NCBI GenBank assembly: GCA_002344125.1
Contig: DDTQ01000011.1
Coordinates: 955,144-1,019,143, forward strand
Direction of reading: 5' to 3'
DNA: 64,000 bases
Source: Ignavibacteria bacterium UBA2360
Lineage (GTDB): Bacteria; Bacteroidota; Ignavibacteria; Tepidaquicellales; OLB5
This document shows, in pieces, positions 16,420 to 27,051 of the stretch; position 1 is the first letter of the stretch, and the number at the start of each line of letters is the position of its first letter. The notes below the pieces were generated by a model. The model ran no database searches. It was not told where the DNA came from and saw only the letters and a list, made by a program, of their open reading frames with translations. The position numbers and the translations under genes were made by a program.

Positions 16420-19400
16420 CTATTTGATATCTACCACTTTCTTAATTTCAGAAAAAGCCTCTGCAAGTAGCCTTTTTTGGGTTTGGTTGAAGATCGAGTG
16501 TGAGCCAGGTGCCGGGGCCGGACTCTCATCCCTGCTTACGCCGTACAATGTCATTTTACCGCCAAGTTCTCTTAGATCTCTTTTGAGCCTGTATGACATA
16601 AATATCAGTGCCCCCATGTTATGAGGTTCTTCCTGTGCCCAGAATACTTCAACAGCATTAGTATAAGTTTTTAATACTGCTTTTATTTCTTCTGAAGGAT
16701 ATGGGTAGTATCTTTCCACTCTTATAACAGCCGTATCATTAATATTATTTTCTTTCCTGTATTTCACCAGGTCGTAGTAGAATTTGCCGCTGGTGAGAAT
16801 TATTCTTTTTATATTCGATTTATTTTCAATTTGGTTATCATCTATAACAAGCTGGTATTTGCCGCCAATGAACTCACCCTTATCTGATCTGGCTTCCGGC
16901 AGCCTCAACAGGCTCTTCGGGGTCATAATAACAAGCGGTCTGCGGTTGTTATATTTACCCTGCGAGCGCAACAGGTAATAATACTGAGCCGGTGTTGATG
17001 GATTGCAGACGGTCATGTTATCATCCGCGCAAAGTGTCAAAAATCTTTCAAGTCTTGCGCTGGAGTGTTCCGGCCCCTGGCCTTCCTGGCCGTGAGGCAG
17101 AAGCATCGCAATATTGCTTGGAAGGTTCCATTTATCCTGTGAAGCGGCTATGAAGTTATCAATTATTACCTGACCGGCATTGGCGAAATCGCCAAACTGC
17201 GCTTCCCACAATACCAGCGAAAGCGGGTCAGCGGTGCTGTAACCGAATTCAAACCCAAGTACGGCAGCTTCTGAAAGTAAACTATCCAGCGGTTCAATAT
17301 TTGCACGCTCAGGAGCAATATTGTTATGCAGTATAACTTCTTCTTCCGTTTCCATATCAGTGAGTACAATATGTCTTTGCGAAAAAGTACCTCTTGCGCT
17401 GTCCTGGCCGCTTAATCTTACAGGGATTCCTTCAAGAAGCAGCGTTCCAAATGCCAGTGCTTCTGCAAATGACCAGTCAATTTTCGTTTCACCGTTCAAA
17501 AATTCCCTGCGGGTTTCAATAAACTTCTGCAATTTTGGATGCAATCTGAATTCTGAAGGCAATGTTGTGATTGTATCAACAATCCTGTTCAGATCTTTCA
17601 TCGTAATTTCAGAAAGCTGGTGTGAACGGAGTATCTTTATCTGCTCATCTGTAAGCCTTACAGGCGTATCCGGCCTGAAAGCTATTTCACGCTCGTGAGC
17701 TTTGGTGTAGCCTTTATCCATTACTTCGTAAATTTCGGATTCCATTTTTTTCACATCATCCTCATTTACTATCTTTTCATTCAGCAGCTTTTCCTGGTAA
17801 ATATTCTTTACTGTTGGATGGTTACGAATTGCTTTGTATAATACCGGTTGTGTAAATGCCGGTTCGTCAGATTCATTGTGCCCAAGCCTGCGGAAACTGT
17901 AAACATCTATAACAACATCCTTGTGGAATCTCATCCTGTACTCATACGCAAGCTTGGTTACAAGCAGCGTAGCTTCAGGGTCATCACCGTTTACATGGAA
18001 AATTGGAGCCTGTACCATTTTAGCCACATCAGAAGCGTAAACAGTAGATCTCGCGTCAACCGGGCTTGTCGTGAACCCAATTTGGTTATTTATTATAATA
18101 TGAATTGTACCGCCGGTACTGTAACCCTTCAACTGTGATAAATTAAGTGTTTCTGCTACAATGCCTTCGCCTGCAATTGCAGCGTCTCCATGAAGCAGAA
18201 CAGGGATGTACTTGTTTCGGTCGGAATCGTTCATCATTTGCTGTTTTGCGCGAACTATGCCTTCAACTACAGGATTAACGAATTCCAGGTGACTGGGATT
18301 TGAGGCAACAGATACGTTGATATCGTCGCCATTTAGTGTCTCGTAAACACCCGAAGCGCCAAGATGATATTTCACGTCGCCGGAGCCTTCCACTGAATCC
18401 ACGTCCGAAATATCCTCGAATTCTGAAAATATTTCCTGCAGATTTTTGCCAATTATGTTTGCAAGAACGTTAAGCCTGCCGCGGTGAGCCATACCTAAAA
18501 CCATTTCATCTACTTTTTCTGCAGCAGCCATACTTAGCAGGTAATCAAGTACAGGAATTATCGTTTCAGAGCCTTCCAGTGAAAATCTTTTGTGCCCTAT
18601 ATATTTTTTATCAACAAACTTCTCAAAATTTTCAGCCTGTATAAGCTTGTAAAGAATATGTTTCTTTTCTTCATCAGTAAAAGAAGGCTGATTTCTTATT
18701 GGCTCCATTTTATCCTGAAGCCATAGTTTTTCTTTAGGGTCCTGGATATGCATGTACTCAACACCTATATTCTCACAGTATGTTTTCTGAAGAATATCAA
18801 GTATATCCCTTAAAGTAGCTGTTCTCAATCCGGCTAAACGCGGAGTTATGAATTGTCTGTCGTAGTCCCATACCGTAAAGCCATAAGTGTTTGGGTCAAG
18901 CTCAGGATGATATTTAGCTATCGGTTTCAATGGGTCAAGGTTTGCCAGCAAATGTCCCCGTACCCTGTACATATTCACAAGCTGAATTGCCTTAGCCTGT
19001 TTTTCAATTTCTTCTAGATTATCAATGCCGTCAAAATTTTCGGGATTATTATCCACTTTCCACATTACAGGCTTAACAGGCATTCCCAGATCATTGAAAA
19101 TAGTTTCATAGAAACCTTCTTCGCCAATCATCAGTTTATGGATCTTTTGCAGGAACATTCCGGACTCAGCTCCCTGAATGATCCTATGATCATATGTGCT
19201 GGTTATGTTCATTACTTTGCTGATCCCAAGCATTGTAATGATGTCTTTGGTTACAGCCTGGTATTCTGCGGGATAGTCGAGGGCGCCTGTTGCTATAATT
19301 GCCCCTTGACCTACCATAAGCCTTGGCTGCGAAGCAGCAGTCCCGATTGTGCCCGGGTTTGTTAAAGTAATTGTTGTTCCTTGAAAATCAGAAATATCGA

Positions 19401-20121
19401 TCTTCCCCGATCTTGACCGGTTAATAATATCATTGTAAGAATCAAAGAACTGCCGGAAATTCATCTTATCCGCCCCTTTGATGTTGGGTACTATCAATGA
19501 GCGTGAACCGTCCTTCTTTTCGAGGTCAACAGCAAGCCCTAAATTAACCGAACTCTTCTTTATGAGATGGGGGTTTCCGTTTATGATAGTGTATGCATTA
19601 TTCAAAGCCGGTATCGATGATAATGCCTTTACAATAGCCCAGCCGATAATATGTGTAAAAGAAATTTTACCGCTGTTGGTTTTTTTCAGGTAACTATTTA
19701 TGATAAGCCTGTTTTCTTCAAGTACTTTTACCGGAATAGCTCTGAATGAAGTAGCAATCGGAATTGTAAGGCTCGAGGTCATATTTTCTATGATCCTTTC
19801 ACCAACACCCTTGATCTGAATTGCTTCTTCGCCTTTTTGCGGCTGGGGCAGATTTATATTTTGGTTAACTGCCGGTGCCGGAGCCGTATAATTGATATAG
19901 CTGCCGGTTTCTATTTTTGCGGTTCCGTTGGACTTTTCAGGTTTTGCCGTTATTTTACCGTTTGATACGATGTTCAAACCGGCAAAGAGCTCTTGCCAGT
20001 CTTTGCCAACAGAATTTGGATTATTAACGTAGTTATCCAATAACTCCATAACAAACCATGAGTTTACGCCAAATTCCGCCAGCTTTTCACGCTGCTCTTG
20101 TGATAGATCTTCTAATTTCAT
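16420..20121 (-). CDS. kgd: Multifunctional 2-oxoglutarate dehydrogenase E1 with fused E2-type succinyltransferase domain
   Basis: 1233 residues, the size of actinobacterial Kgd/OdhA. The N-terminus (about 1-50, FGVNSWFVMELLDNY) is the E1o tail. Residues about 105-330 are an E2 acyltransferase catalytic domain with the DHRIIQGAESG active site but no lipoyl domain. The rest is E1: MAHRGRLNVL, HLGASG, the thiamine-diphosphate region GDAAIAGEGIVAETLN to NNQIGF, and PHGQEGQGPEHSSARLERF. It oxidatively decarboxylates 2-oxoglutarate to succinyl-CoA in the TCA cycle, using lipoyl groups from a separate E2. Related multifunctional enzymes occur in Bacteroidota. It has its own terminator and no E2/E3 genes are adjacent. 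Confidence 0.93.
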   Translation of the reverse strand: MKLEDLSQEQREKLAEFGVNSWFVMELLDNYVNNPNSVGKDWQELFAGLNIVSNGKITAKPEKSNGTAKIETGSYINYTAPAPAVNQNINLPQPQKGEEAIQIKGVGERIIENMTSSLTIPIATSFRAIPVKVLEENRLIINSYLKKTNSGKISFTHIIGWAIVKALSSIPALNNAYTIINGNPHLIKKSSVNLGLAVDLEKKDGSRSLIVPNIKGADKMNFRQFFDSYNDIINRSRSGKIDISDFQGTTITLTNPGTIGTAASQPRLMVGQGAIIATGALDYPAEYQAVTKDIITMLGISKVMNITSTYDHRIIQGAESGMFLQKIHKLMIGEEGFYETIFNDLGMPVKPVMWKVDNNPENFDGIDNLEEIEKQAKAIQLVNMYRVRGHLLANLDPLKPIAKYHPELDPNTYGFTVWDYDRQFITPRLAGLRTATLRDILDILQKTYCENIGVEYMHIQDPKEKLWLQDKMEPIRNQPSFTDEEKKHILYKLIQAENFEKFVDKKYIGHKRFSLEGSETIIPVLDYLLSMAAAEKVDEMVLGMAHRGRLNVLANIIGKNLQEIFSEFEDISDVDSVEGSGDVKYHLGASGVYETLNGDDINVSVASNPSHLEFVNPVVEGIVRAKQQMMNDSDRNKYIPVLLHGDAAIAGEGIVAETLNLSQLKGYSTGGTIHIIINNQIGFTTSPVDARSTVYASDVAKMVQAPIFHVNGDDPEATLLVTKLAYEYRMRFHKDVVIDVYSFRRLGHNESDEPAFTQPVLYKAIRNHPTVKNIYQEKLLNEKIVNEDDVKKMESEIYEVMDKGYTKAHEREIAFRPDTPVRLTDEQIKILRSHQLSEITMKDLNRIVDTITTLPSEFRLHPKLQKFIETRREFLNGETKIDWSFAEALAFGTLLLEGIPVRLSGQDSARGTFSQRHIVLTDMETEEEVILHNNIAPERANIEPLDSLLSEAAVLGFEFGYSTADPLSLVLWEAQFGDFANAGQVIIDNFIAASQDKWNLPSNIAMLLPHGQEGQGPEHSSARLERFLTLCADDNMTVCNPSTPAQYYYLLRSQGKYNNRRPLVIMTPKSLLRLPEARSDKGEFIGGKYQLVIDDNQIENKSNIKRIILTSGKFYYDLVKYRKENNINDTAVIRVERYYPYPSEEIKAVLKTYTNAVEVFWAQEEPHNMGALIFMSYRLKRDLRELGGKMTLYGVSRDESPAPAPGSHSIFNQTQKRLLAEAFSEIKKVVDIK

Positions 20122-20299
20122 CTTATTTTAAATATAGTAAGTACAAATTTAATCAAAATTAACACTAAGTTCACTTCATAATTTCTAACCTGAATTGCCG
20201 GTTATAAATTACAGTGAGTATGCAATTTTCATGAAATTGTGTGCATTCTGTAGCGCTGTGGAAATTGCAGCTACCGGGAAGTTTACAGTAAGTGTGTAA

Positions 20300-21766
20300 T
20301 TAGTTTAATGGTACTTTAATATCAACAGTAGTTCCGGCATTTTCTTCACCCTTAATATCCCAGATTCCTCCCAGCAGAAGAACCCGTTCTTTCATTCCCA
20401 TTATTCCAAGAGAAGTACCTTTCTCAATTTCTGCTGCTGTAATTCCGCGGCCGTTATCTTTAATTGTAAGTATCATCCAGCCGTTTTGTAAAAGGAGATC
20501 AATTTCTACTTCGGTTGCGCCTGAGTGTCTGGCCGCATTTGTAAGCGTTTCCTGGAATATTCTGAACACTGATATTGATTTTTCCGGATTCAGATTTATC
20601 TCTTCAACTTCGAACTTTGTTTTGCATTTTATCTGTGATCTTTTTTCAAATTCTCCGGCATGCCATTCAATCGCTTCAAGCAATCCAAGCTTATCAAGGA
20701 TATCCGGTCTCAGTTCAGTTGCTATTTTTCTAACTTTATTAATTATATCATCAATATATGGTATAATTCTGTTTAGTTCTTCTGTAAAAATTTTTATTGA
20801 TTCTGTGTCAGGCTCTGAATTGTTTTTACCCGATCTTTTCGAAAGCATCGCCAGGTCCATTTTTAAAACAGTAAGGTCCTGGCCCAGCTGGTCATGGATC
20901 TCCCTGGAAATGTGAAGCCGCTCTTCTTCTCTCACTTTCTGCTGGTAATTTGTTAACGCCCTTAATTTGAGAGTTGTTTCTTCCAGTTTTTGCTCGTAGT
21001 TTTTGCGTTCTGTAATATCTGTCAATATTGCCTCAACGGTTTGGGGCACCCTATTTTCACGTACTACTACACTTCTTTGGTTAATCCAAATCTTTTTGCC
21101 GGTTTTGCTTATTATCATGTATTCAAAGGGTATTGAAATTTCTGAATCAAGCACCATCTTCATGGAAAATACATATTGCTCTGCCCATTCACTGTCAACC
21201 ATCTTTTCTACCAATCCGGGTGAACTATAGAACTCCTCAGGGGTGTAACCGGTCAGCCTGAATGCGGACTGATTTACATAATTATACTTTTTGGTTCTTA
21301 CATCCTGGCTGAATATCAGGTCAGGCGCATTTTCTGAGAGCCGGAAATACTTTTCTTCTGCGTCTTTCAGTCTCAGTTCAACATCCCTGCGGTACATTGC
21401 TGAATTTATAGCTGTATTCAGGTCGCGGTCATCAAGTGGTTTTGTGATATAGCCATAGGGATTCGTCCCCTTGGTCTTTTCGATGGTATCTTCATCCTGG
21501 TGCGCAGTTATATAAACTATAGGAATACTGAACCTGTCATTTATTATCTTTGCTGCTTCAATACCATCCATTTCGCCTTTAAGGGTTATATCCATTAATA
21601 TAAGATCTGGCTTATGCTCTTCTGCAAATACAATAGCTTCTTCGCCTTTGGCTACGCTGCCTGCTGATTCATGTCCTATTCGCTTAAGTGTAGCTTCAAT
21701 ATCTTTTGCAATTATCTTTTCATCTTCTACTACAAGTACTCTGGCTTTTTTAAATATTAAGTTCAT
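20300..21766 (-). CDS. Receiver-PAS-histidine kinase (HisKA_3 type)
   Basis: 488 residues, no membrane segment. A receiver domain (about 8-125; DLILMDITL phosphoacceptor Asp, ITAHQDED, YITKPLDD) is followed by a PAS domain (about 140-255) and a NarX/LiaS-like kinase core. The phosphoacceptor His is in HISREIHDQLGQDL, and the ATPase has NAARHSGATEV and DNGRGI motifs. It lies 29 bp downstream of the large sensor kinase, so the two are cotranscribed and probably form one signalling chain: the upstream kinase could phosphorylate this receiver, which would tune this kinase. The final response regulator is not in the window. Confidence 0.88.
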   Translation of the reverse strand: MNLIFKKARVLVVEDEKIIAKDIEATLKRIGHESAGSVAKGEEAIVFAEEHKPDLILMDITLKGEMDGIEAAKIINDRFSIPIVYITAHQDEDTIEKTKGTNPYGYITKPLDDRDLNTAINSAMYRRDVELRLKDAEEKYFRLSENAPDLIFSQDVRTKKYNYVNQSAFRLTGYTPEEFYSSPGLVEKMVDSEWAEQYVFSMKMVLDSEISIPFEYMIISKTGKKIWINQRSVVVRENRVPQTVEAILTDITERKNYEQKLEETTLKLRALTNYQQKVREEERLHISREIHDQLGQDLTVLKMDLAMLSKRSGKNNSEPDTESIKIFTEELNRIIPYIDDIINKVRKIATELRPDILDKLGLLEAIEWHAGEFEKRSQIKCKTKFEVEEINLNPEKSISVFRIFQETLTNAARHSGATEVEIDLLLQNGWMILTIKDNGRGITAAEIEKGTSLGIMGMKERVLLLGGIWDIKGEENAGTTVDIKVPLN

Positions 21767-21795
21767 ACTTTTAGATTATAAGTTAATATCTTTTA

Positions 21796-24700
21796 TTATT
21801 TGTTTTGGTCAAAAAATGAAATTGTGATCGCGGTCCCGCTTTCAACATTTACCTCAATTGTACCTTCAAGCTGTTCGGTTAAAGTTCTAACCAGCTCCAT
21901 TCCAAGTGTGGTGCTTTTTTCAAAATCAATTTTAGTCGCGCCTTTACCGTCATCCTGAACGGTTAAGTCGTATTTGCCTATTGCCATTTTGTGGAGCTTA
22001 ACGGTCAGAATTCCAACGCTGTAATCAGGGAATGCGTGCTTAATTGCGTTTGTAACAAGTTCGTTAATAATCAAACCGCACGGTAATGCTGTATCAATAC
22101 CAAAATAGATTTCTTCAACATCAAGCTGCAATGATACTCTTGAAAAGCTGATATCATACGAGAAGAACAGGTAGTTACAAAGATCCTCAATATACTGTCT
22201 GAAATCTATTCGGGAAAGATCTTTGGTCCTGTAAAGCTGCTGATGAATAAGAGCCATTGATCGTACCCGCTGCTCGCTCATTTTTAAATAACCTTTAGCT
22301 GTTTCATCTGCAATGCTCTCAGCCTGCAGTCTAAGCAAACTTGAAACTACCTGCAGGTTGTTTTTTACACGATGGTGAATTTCTTTAAGTATAAGCTCTT
22401 TTTCATTCAGTGATTTAAGCAATTCATCATTTATGCGTTTGATCTCGGTAATATCCTGCAGCGTACCCTGCATCCCGATAAAAATACCCTTTTCGTCAAA
22501 CATGGGTTCGCCAACTATTTTTACAAACCTTATCTCTCCATCAGGTCTAACTATCCTGTCTTCGTTTTGATATGAGCTTCTTTCTTCAATTGCTTTTTCT
22601 AATTTTGAAGCGGTATTTTCCCGGTCAGTTTCATGAATATGATTCATTGCTTCTTCAAAATCAAAACTTTCGGGTTCCTCTGTCATTCCCAGTATCCTGT
22701 ATAGTTCGCTGGAATTAAAGATCTTTTCAACTCTTTTATCGTAAACCCAGCTTCCTATGTGAGCAATTCTTTGCGCATTTTCAAGATTCTTCCTGATTTG
22801 CTTTAATTCTTCTTCCTTCTTTATTCTTCCGGTTATTTCAGTCTGTGCCCTTTTGTAAAGCTCGGCATTTGCTGCCGCAACTGAAAGATGAACAGAAATT
22901 GATTCAAGTATTTTCAGGTCGTATTCGCTGTAGGCATTATCTTTATAACTGAAAACTGAAATTACTCCAATTACATTCCTGCCTATCTTCATGGGAATGT
23001 ACATTGCGGAGCGAACCACAGGTTCTTCAGGGTTAATTTCAGAATCAGTGTTCTGGTAATCTATTACTTTTCCGTCGTCATCAAAGTAGTATTTGTCTTT
23101 CCGCTCTTTAGTCAGTTCATAAAAATCATTTACTATCAATGCCGAGCCGGTTACGATTGCTTCTGCCTGCGTGCCTTTGTAATTTGTACCTATCTTAAGT
23201 CTTGGGAAGTTCTTGGCATCATGTTTTGTGTCCAAAACCCAGGCAGCTTTGCAGAAAATTTCGCTGCGCTTTTTGTTGTATTCGGAAATTATCATTGAAT
23301 CGCATGGTATGATCTCTGTCACTTTCTTGTACAGGATGTCGTAAATTTCTTCTAGGTTTAAGGTACCTAAAAGCTCTCTGCCCGCGCTGTATAAAAGCGT
23401 GATCTCTTTATTTCTTAAAGCAAGTTCTTCACGCGCCTTCTGCTTTTCTGCTATTTCGGTCTTTGCCTGCTTGTATAATGAGGCGTTAAATGTAGCTGCC
23501 GAAATTGGACTTGCCAGCGATTCCAGCAGGCTTAAGCTCGATTGGTTATATACATTTTTGGAATAACTTAATAACTGTATGACACCGATAATATTTCCCT
23601 CATGCGCCATTGGCACCAGCATTGCAGAATTGTACAACACAGCAGGTTCAGTTATTATTTTATCATTGGTATAGCTGATATGGGTCTGTGTTTTTTTATA
23701 ATACTCTTTGTAATTACTTATAAGCAGAGGTTTTCCGCTTCTTATAACTTCACTTTGTATGCCTTTCCCTTCCGGGGCAAGCGGGATCTGCGGAATGATC
23801 TTTATATCGGGTTTTACACCATCAGCCCATACGGAAAGTATTTTTATTATCTTTGCTGATTTATCATACGAAGATATGATCATCGAATCACACGGTATTT
23901 TTGAATAGATAATTTTATATGTGTTATCGTATATACTTTCTATATCCAGTGAGCCTGAAAGTACCTGTTGTGCTTCGTATAGTATCTGTAGTTCTTCGGT
24001 TTTAGCCTGAAGCGCTTTTTCTGCTTCCTGTTTTTCATTAAGTTCATTCTGAAGTTTTTCGTGAAGCTCCGCGTTCACAAATGAAACAGCTATGTGAGAT
24101 GCCAGTGTCTCAAGCATCTTTATTGTACTTTCACTGAACCCGGAATTACTGTAATTGAGAAGCTGCAAAGTACCTATGATCCGGTTTTCGTGTATCAGCG
24201 GAACGATCAATGCGGATTCGGCTATATCGGTAATTTCTTCCTTATCATAACTTACCGTGCCGTCATCTTTCACATAATAAGCCGCGCCTTTTTTGGTTAA
24301 GTACGCTTTATAGTTTTCTATTAATCTGGTCTTTCTGCTGAGTATTACGCTGCTCTGCAATCCCTTTCCGGTTGTATCAAATTTTATTGGAGGAAGCTCC
24401 GCAGTATCAACTTCCTTGCCGTTAGTGAATAATCCCCGAAGTAATATTAAACCTTTTACTTCATCAAAAATTGAAATACCCACATCGCATTCAGGGAAAG
24501 TGGTATTTATCTTTTTGAAGATCTTTCTGTTTATCTCTTCGGTTGTTAAAGCATCAGAAAGATCTTTCGATACTTCATAAATGTTTGAGATCTCAAGAGA
24601 GGTCTTTAGAAGCTGAGTTTCAGTTTCTTTCCTTATCCTTATCTCGGATTGAGCCTGCTGATAAAGTTCTGCGTTTGATGCCGATACCGATATTTGCGCG

Positions 24701-26853
24701 GCAAGAGATTCTACCAGCATCAGATCGTTCTGCGTATAAGCATTCTCCTTAAGACTTTTAACCTGAATTACTCCTGTGACTGTATCTTTCAGCTTCAACG
24801 GGACTACAATTGCGGATCTTTCCGAAAGGTTCCTTTCGTCAGGTTTTTCGTTTATTGTCCCGTCAGGCTTATAGTAGAACTTTCTCCCGGTCTGCTTAAC
24901 CGATTTCTGGAAATCAAGCAGAAGCTCTGACTTACCTGATTTTATTACCCTGCTTTGCAGACCGCCTCCGCTGAAATCTGCGGGAATAACCGGAAATTGT
25001 GAAGTATCCAGTCTCTTTCTGCCTATCCATGCGGCTTTACAGCTTATGATGTTACTTCTCCTGTCATAAGCGGATATCAGCATTGAGTCACATGGCATTA
25101 GTTTCCTTATTATTTTGTAGATGCTGTTATATATTTTGTTAGGGTCAAGAGTTCTGGATAGCTCATTTGCAGCGCGGTAAAGCTCGCTGATCTCATTATT
25201 CCTTTTCATAAGCGCAGCTTCAGCAGATAAGCTCTCTGTTACGTCTTTTGCAAGAATGAGTACTGCTTTTCTGCCTTCAAAGATCACAGGTGATCTTGTT
25301 ACTTCAACATCAATAATTTCACCGCTTTTCTTTTTATGTTTCCATACACCGGTTTTATAAGACTTGTTTTGACTGTTACCTGAGATTATTTCTTTTCTGA
25401 ACTTGAGGAATTTCCTTAACTCTTTTTGCGGGCGGATATCTTTAAGGGTCATCTTTTCAAATTCCTCTTTACTGTAACCGTAGTGTTCTATTGCTGCATC
25501 ATTTACAGCTATAAACTTGAGAGATTCAAAATCAAAGATCCACATTGGCTGAGGATTATTGTAAAACAGCAGCCTGTATTGGTCTTCACTTTGTTTTATA
25601 GTCTGCTCAGCCAGTTTTTGGGCTGTTATGTTAACATGCATTACCACAGCGCCCAAATTGGTTTTACTGCTTATCCTGCTTATGGTCAACCTGAACCACC
25701 GCTCTTCATTTTTTGAATGACAGGGATATTCTTTTTGGTACTCCTTTTGTTTCCCTGAAAGTACTCTTTTCAGGCCTTCGTAAACTTCTTTTGTGCCTTC
25801 CGAAAACTCTCCTGCTGCTGTCATGCAAGCTTTCAGGTAGTTGGAACCAATACAATAATTTGGACTCTTCAGTCCATTTTTGCGGGCAAAGTCTTTCCAT
25901 GCGTTATTTACAGTCAGTATTCTGCCGGATTTATCTATGAGGGCAATATTAGCCGGAATTGTATCCTGGATTGCTGTAAGCTGCTCAAGATACTTTTCCT
26001 GTTGCTTATAGCTTAAGATCAATTCTTCCTCTGATCTTTTTTTGGCTGTTATATCCGTTATGTTTCCAATTATTGATTCAGCTTTTCCGTTTTTACCGTA
26101 AATTACTGTGTGGCTATCGCTTAGCCACTTAACATTATTTTGTTTATCTTTAAAATTGTATTCAACATTGAAGTTCTTCCTGGCTTTGCCCGTAGAACTT
26201 CTTAACATTCTGAAATGGTCCTTAAATAACTTCCTGTCTGAGGGAGAGAGTAAGGGAGTTATGACATTATTTTCTTTTTTGAGAAATTTCTCGGGTGATA
26301 TGCCGAATAGCTCGTTTGCTGAAGGACTAATGTAATCGTAGCGGTCATCCTCAAAACGGTATTCATAAATTACATTCTGTGTGTTATTAAGTACAATGCT
26401 GTATTTATGTTCTGAATCTCCCAGTCGCTTTTCAAATTCCGCTTTTTCAGTGTTATCAATAATGTGACCAAGAAGTAAATCACTTTCGAGCAGTTTTACT
26501 TTTTCAGTGGATATAATTACATTTTTAACATTTCCCTTAAAGCTTCTTACATTGAAAGTGAAAGTTCTGAATCTGTTTTTTCCGTATATTCTTAAAATAT
26601 TCTTTGTTTCCGAATTTTCAATAACAAAGCCAAGATCCCTTGGGGTCCGGTTCAGCACGTTTGATCTTCTGCATTCAAACAACTTCAGGAAATTATCATT
26701 TACTTCTATGTATTTATTAGTTTCCGGGTCCAGAAGCGCCTTGGCTACTGGGCTGGAGTAAAATGAGGTAAAAAATGCAGGGTGTCTTTTCCTGGCTTCG
26801 GATAAAACACACTTCAGAATGTTGGTTTTCTTCTTTAATGATATTTCTTTCAT
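21796..26853 (-). CDS. Giant PAS/GAF multisensor histidine kinase (HisKA_2 type)
   Basis: The ATG at 26853, with AGGA 8 nt upstream, is preferred over an in-frame TTG at 26898; this gives 1685 residues. It is cytoplasmic with no membrane spans. Order: four PAS-like domains in the first third (for example DTIPANIALIDKSGRI and NPQPMWIFDFESLKF), four GAF domains in tandem, each with a PCDSMI[IL]S-type start except the second (FPECDVGISIF), a last PAS (AHIGSWVYDKRVEKIFN), then HisKA_2 (EIHHRVKNNLQVVSSLLRLQ) and an HATPase with ELVTNAIKHAF. The GAF units are clearly internal duplications. It probably senses soluble ligands or redox/light state; the ligand cannot be told. Confidence 0.88.
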   Translation of the reverse strand: MKEISLKKKTNILKCVLSEARKRHPAFFTSFYSSPVAKALLDPETNKYIEVNDNFLKLFECRRSNVLNRTPRDLGFVIENSETKNILRIYGKNRFRTFTFNVRSFKGNVKNVIISTEKVKLLESDLLLGHIIDNTEKAEFEKRLGDSEHKYSIVLNNTQNVIYEYRFEDDRYDYISPSANELFGISPEKFLKKENNVITPLLSPSDRKLFKDHFRMLRSSTGKARKNFNVEYNFKDKQNNVKWLSDSHTVIYGKNGKAESIIGNITDITAKKRSEEELILSYKQQEKYLEQLTAIQDTIPANIALIDKSGRILTVNNAWKDFARKNGLKSPNYCIGSNYLKACMTAAGEFSEGTKEVYEGLKRVLSGKQKEYQKEYPCHSKNEERWFRLTISRISSKTNLGAVVMHVNITAQKLAEQTIKQSEDQYRLLFYNNPQPMWIFDFESLKFIAVNDAAIEHYGYSKEEFEKMTLKDIRPQKELRKFLKFRKEIISGNSQNKSYKTGVWKHKKKSGEIIDVEVTRSPVIFEGRKAVLILAKDVTESLSAEAALMKRNNEISELYRAANELSRTLDPNKIYNSIYKIIRKLMPCDSMLISAYDRRSNIISCKAAWIGRKRLDTSQFPVIPADFSGGGLQSRVIKSGKSELLLDFQKSVKQTGRKFYYKPDGTINEKPDERNLSERSAIVVPLKLKDTVTGVIQVKSLKENAYTQNDLMLVESLAAQISVSASNAELYQQAQSEIRIRKETETQLLKTSLEISNIYEVSKDLSDALTTEEINRKIFKKINTTFPECDVGISIFDEVKGLILLRGLFTNGKEVDTAELPPIKFDTTGKGLQSSVILSRKTRLIENYKAYLTKKGAAYYVKDDGTVSYDKEEITDIAESALIVPLIHENRIIGTLQLLNYSNSGFSESTIKMLETLASHIAVSFVNAELHEKLQNELNEKQEAEKALQAKTEELQILYEAQQVLSGSLDIESIYDNTYKIIYSKIPCDSMIISSYDKSAKIIKILSVWADGVKPDIKIIPQIPLAPEGKGIQSEVIRSGKPLLISNYKEYYKKTQTHISYTNDKIITEPAVLYNSAMLVPMAHEGNIIGVIQLLSYSKNVYNQSSLSLLESLASPISAATFNASLYKQAKTEIAEKQKAREELALRNKEITLLYSAGRELLGTLNLEEIYDILYKKVTEIIPCDSMIISEYNKKRSEIFCKAAWVLDTKHDAKNFPRLKIGTNYKGTQAEAIVTGSALIVNDFYELTKERKDKYYFDDDGKVIDYQNTDSEINPEEPVVRSAMYIPMKIGRNVIGVISVFSYKDNAYSEYDLKILESISVHLSVAAANAELYKRAQTEITGRIKKEEELKQIRKNLENAQRIAHIGSWVYDKRVEKIFNSSELYRILGMTEEPESFDFEEAMNHIHETDRENTASKLEKAIEERSSYQNEDRIVRPDGEIRFVKIVGEPMFDEKGIFIGMQGTLQDITEIKRINDELLKSLNEKELILKEIHHRVKNNLQVVSSLLRLQAESIADETAKGYLKMSEQRVRSMALIHQQLYRTKDLSRIDFRQYIEDLCNYLFFSYDISFSRVSLQLDVEEIYFGIDTALPCGLIINELVTNAIKHAFPDYSVGILTVKLHKMAIGKYDLTVQDDGKGATKIDFEKSTTLGMELVRTLTEQLEGTIEVNVESGTAITISFFDQNK

Positions 26854-27051
26854 AAAGAGATTCCTGTGCGGTGTAACTATCAAGTTGAGATCCAGCAAAG
26901 AATTGTTGATGGATCAGTCTAATATTCGATGAATTTTCAATATCTCTCTGTTAATATAGCTGTTTGAAAAGAATTTTGATGTAATAAAAATAACTACAAA
27001 CTAACCGCTTTATTTTATTGATAGTTAGATGTTAATTAGTTAATTTGCAGC

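Noticed and set aside
26854..26898. TTG at 26898 as start of the large kinase
   Set aside because: The ATG at 26853 has AGGA at the right distance and is followed by the conserved N-terminal part; the extra 15 residues add nothing.
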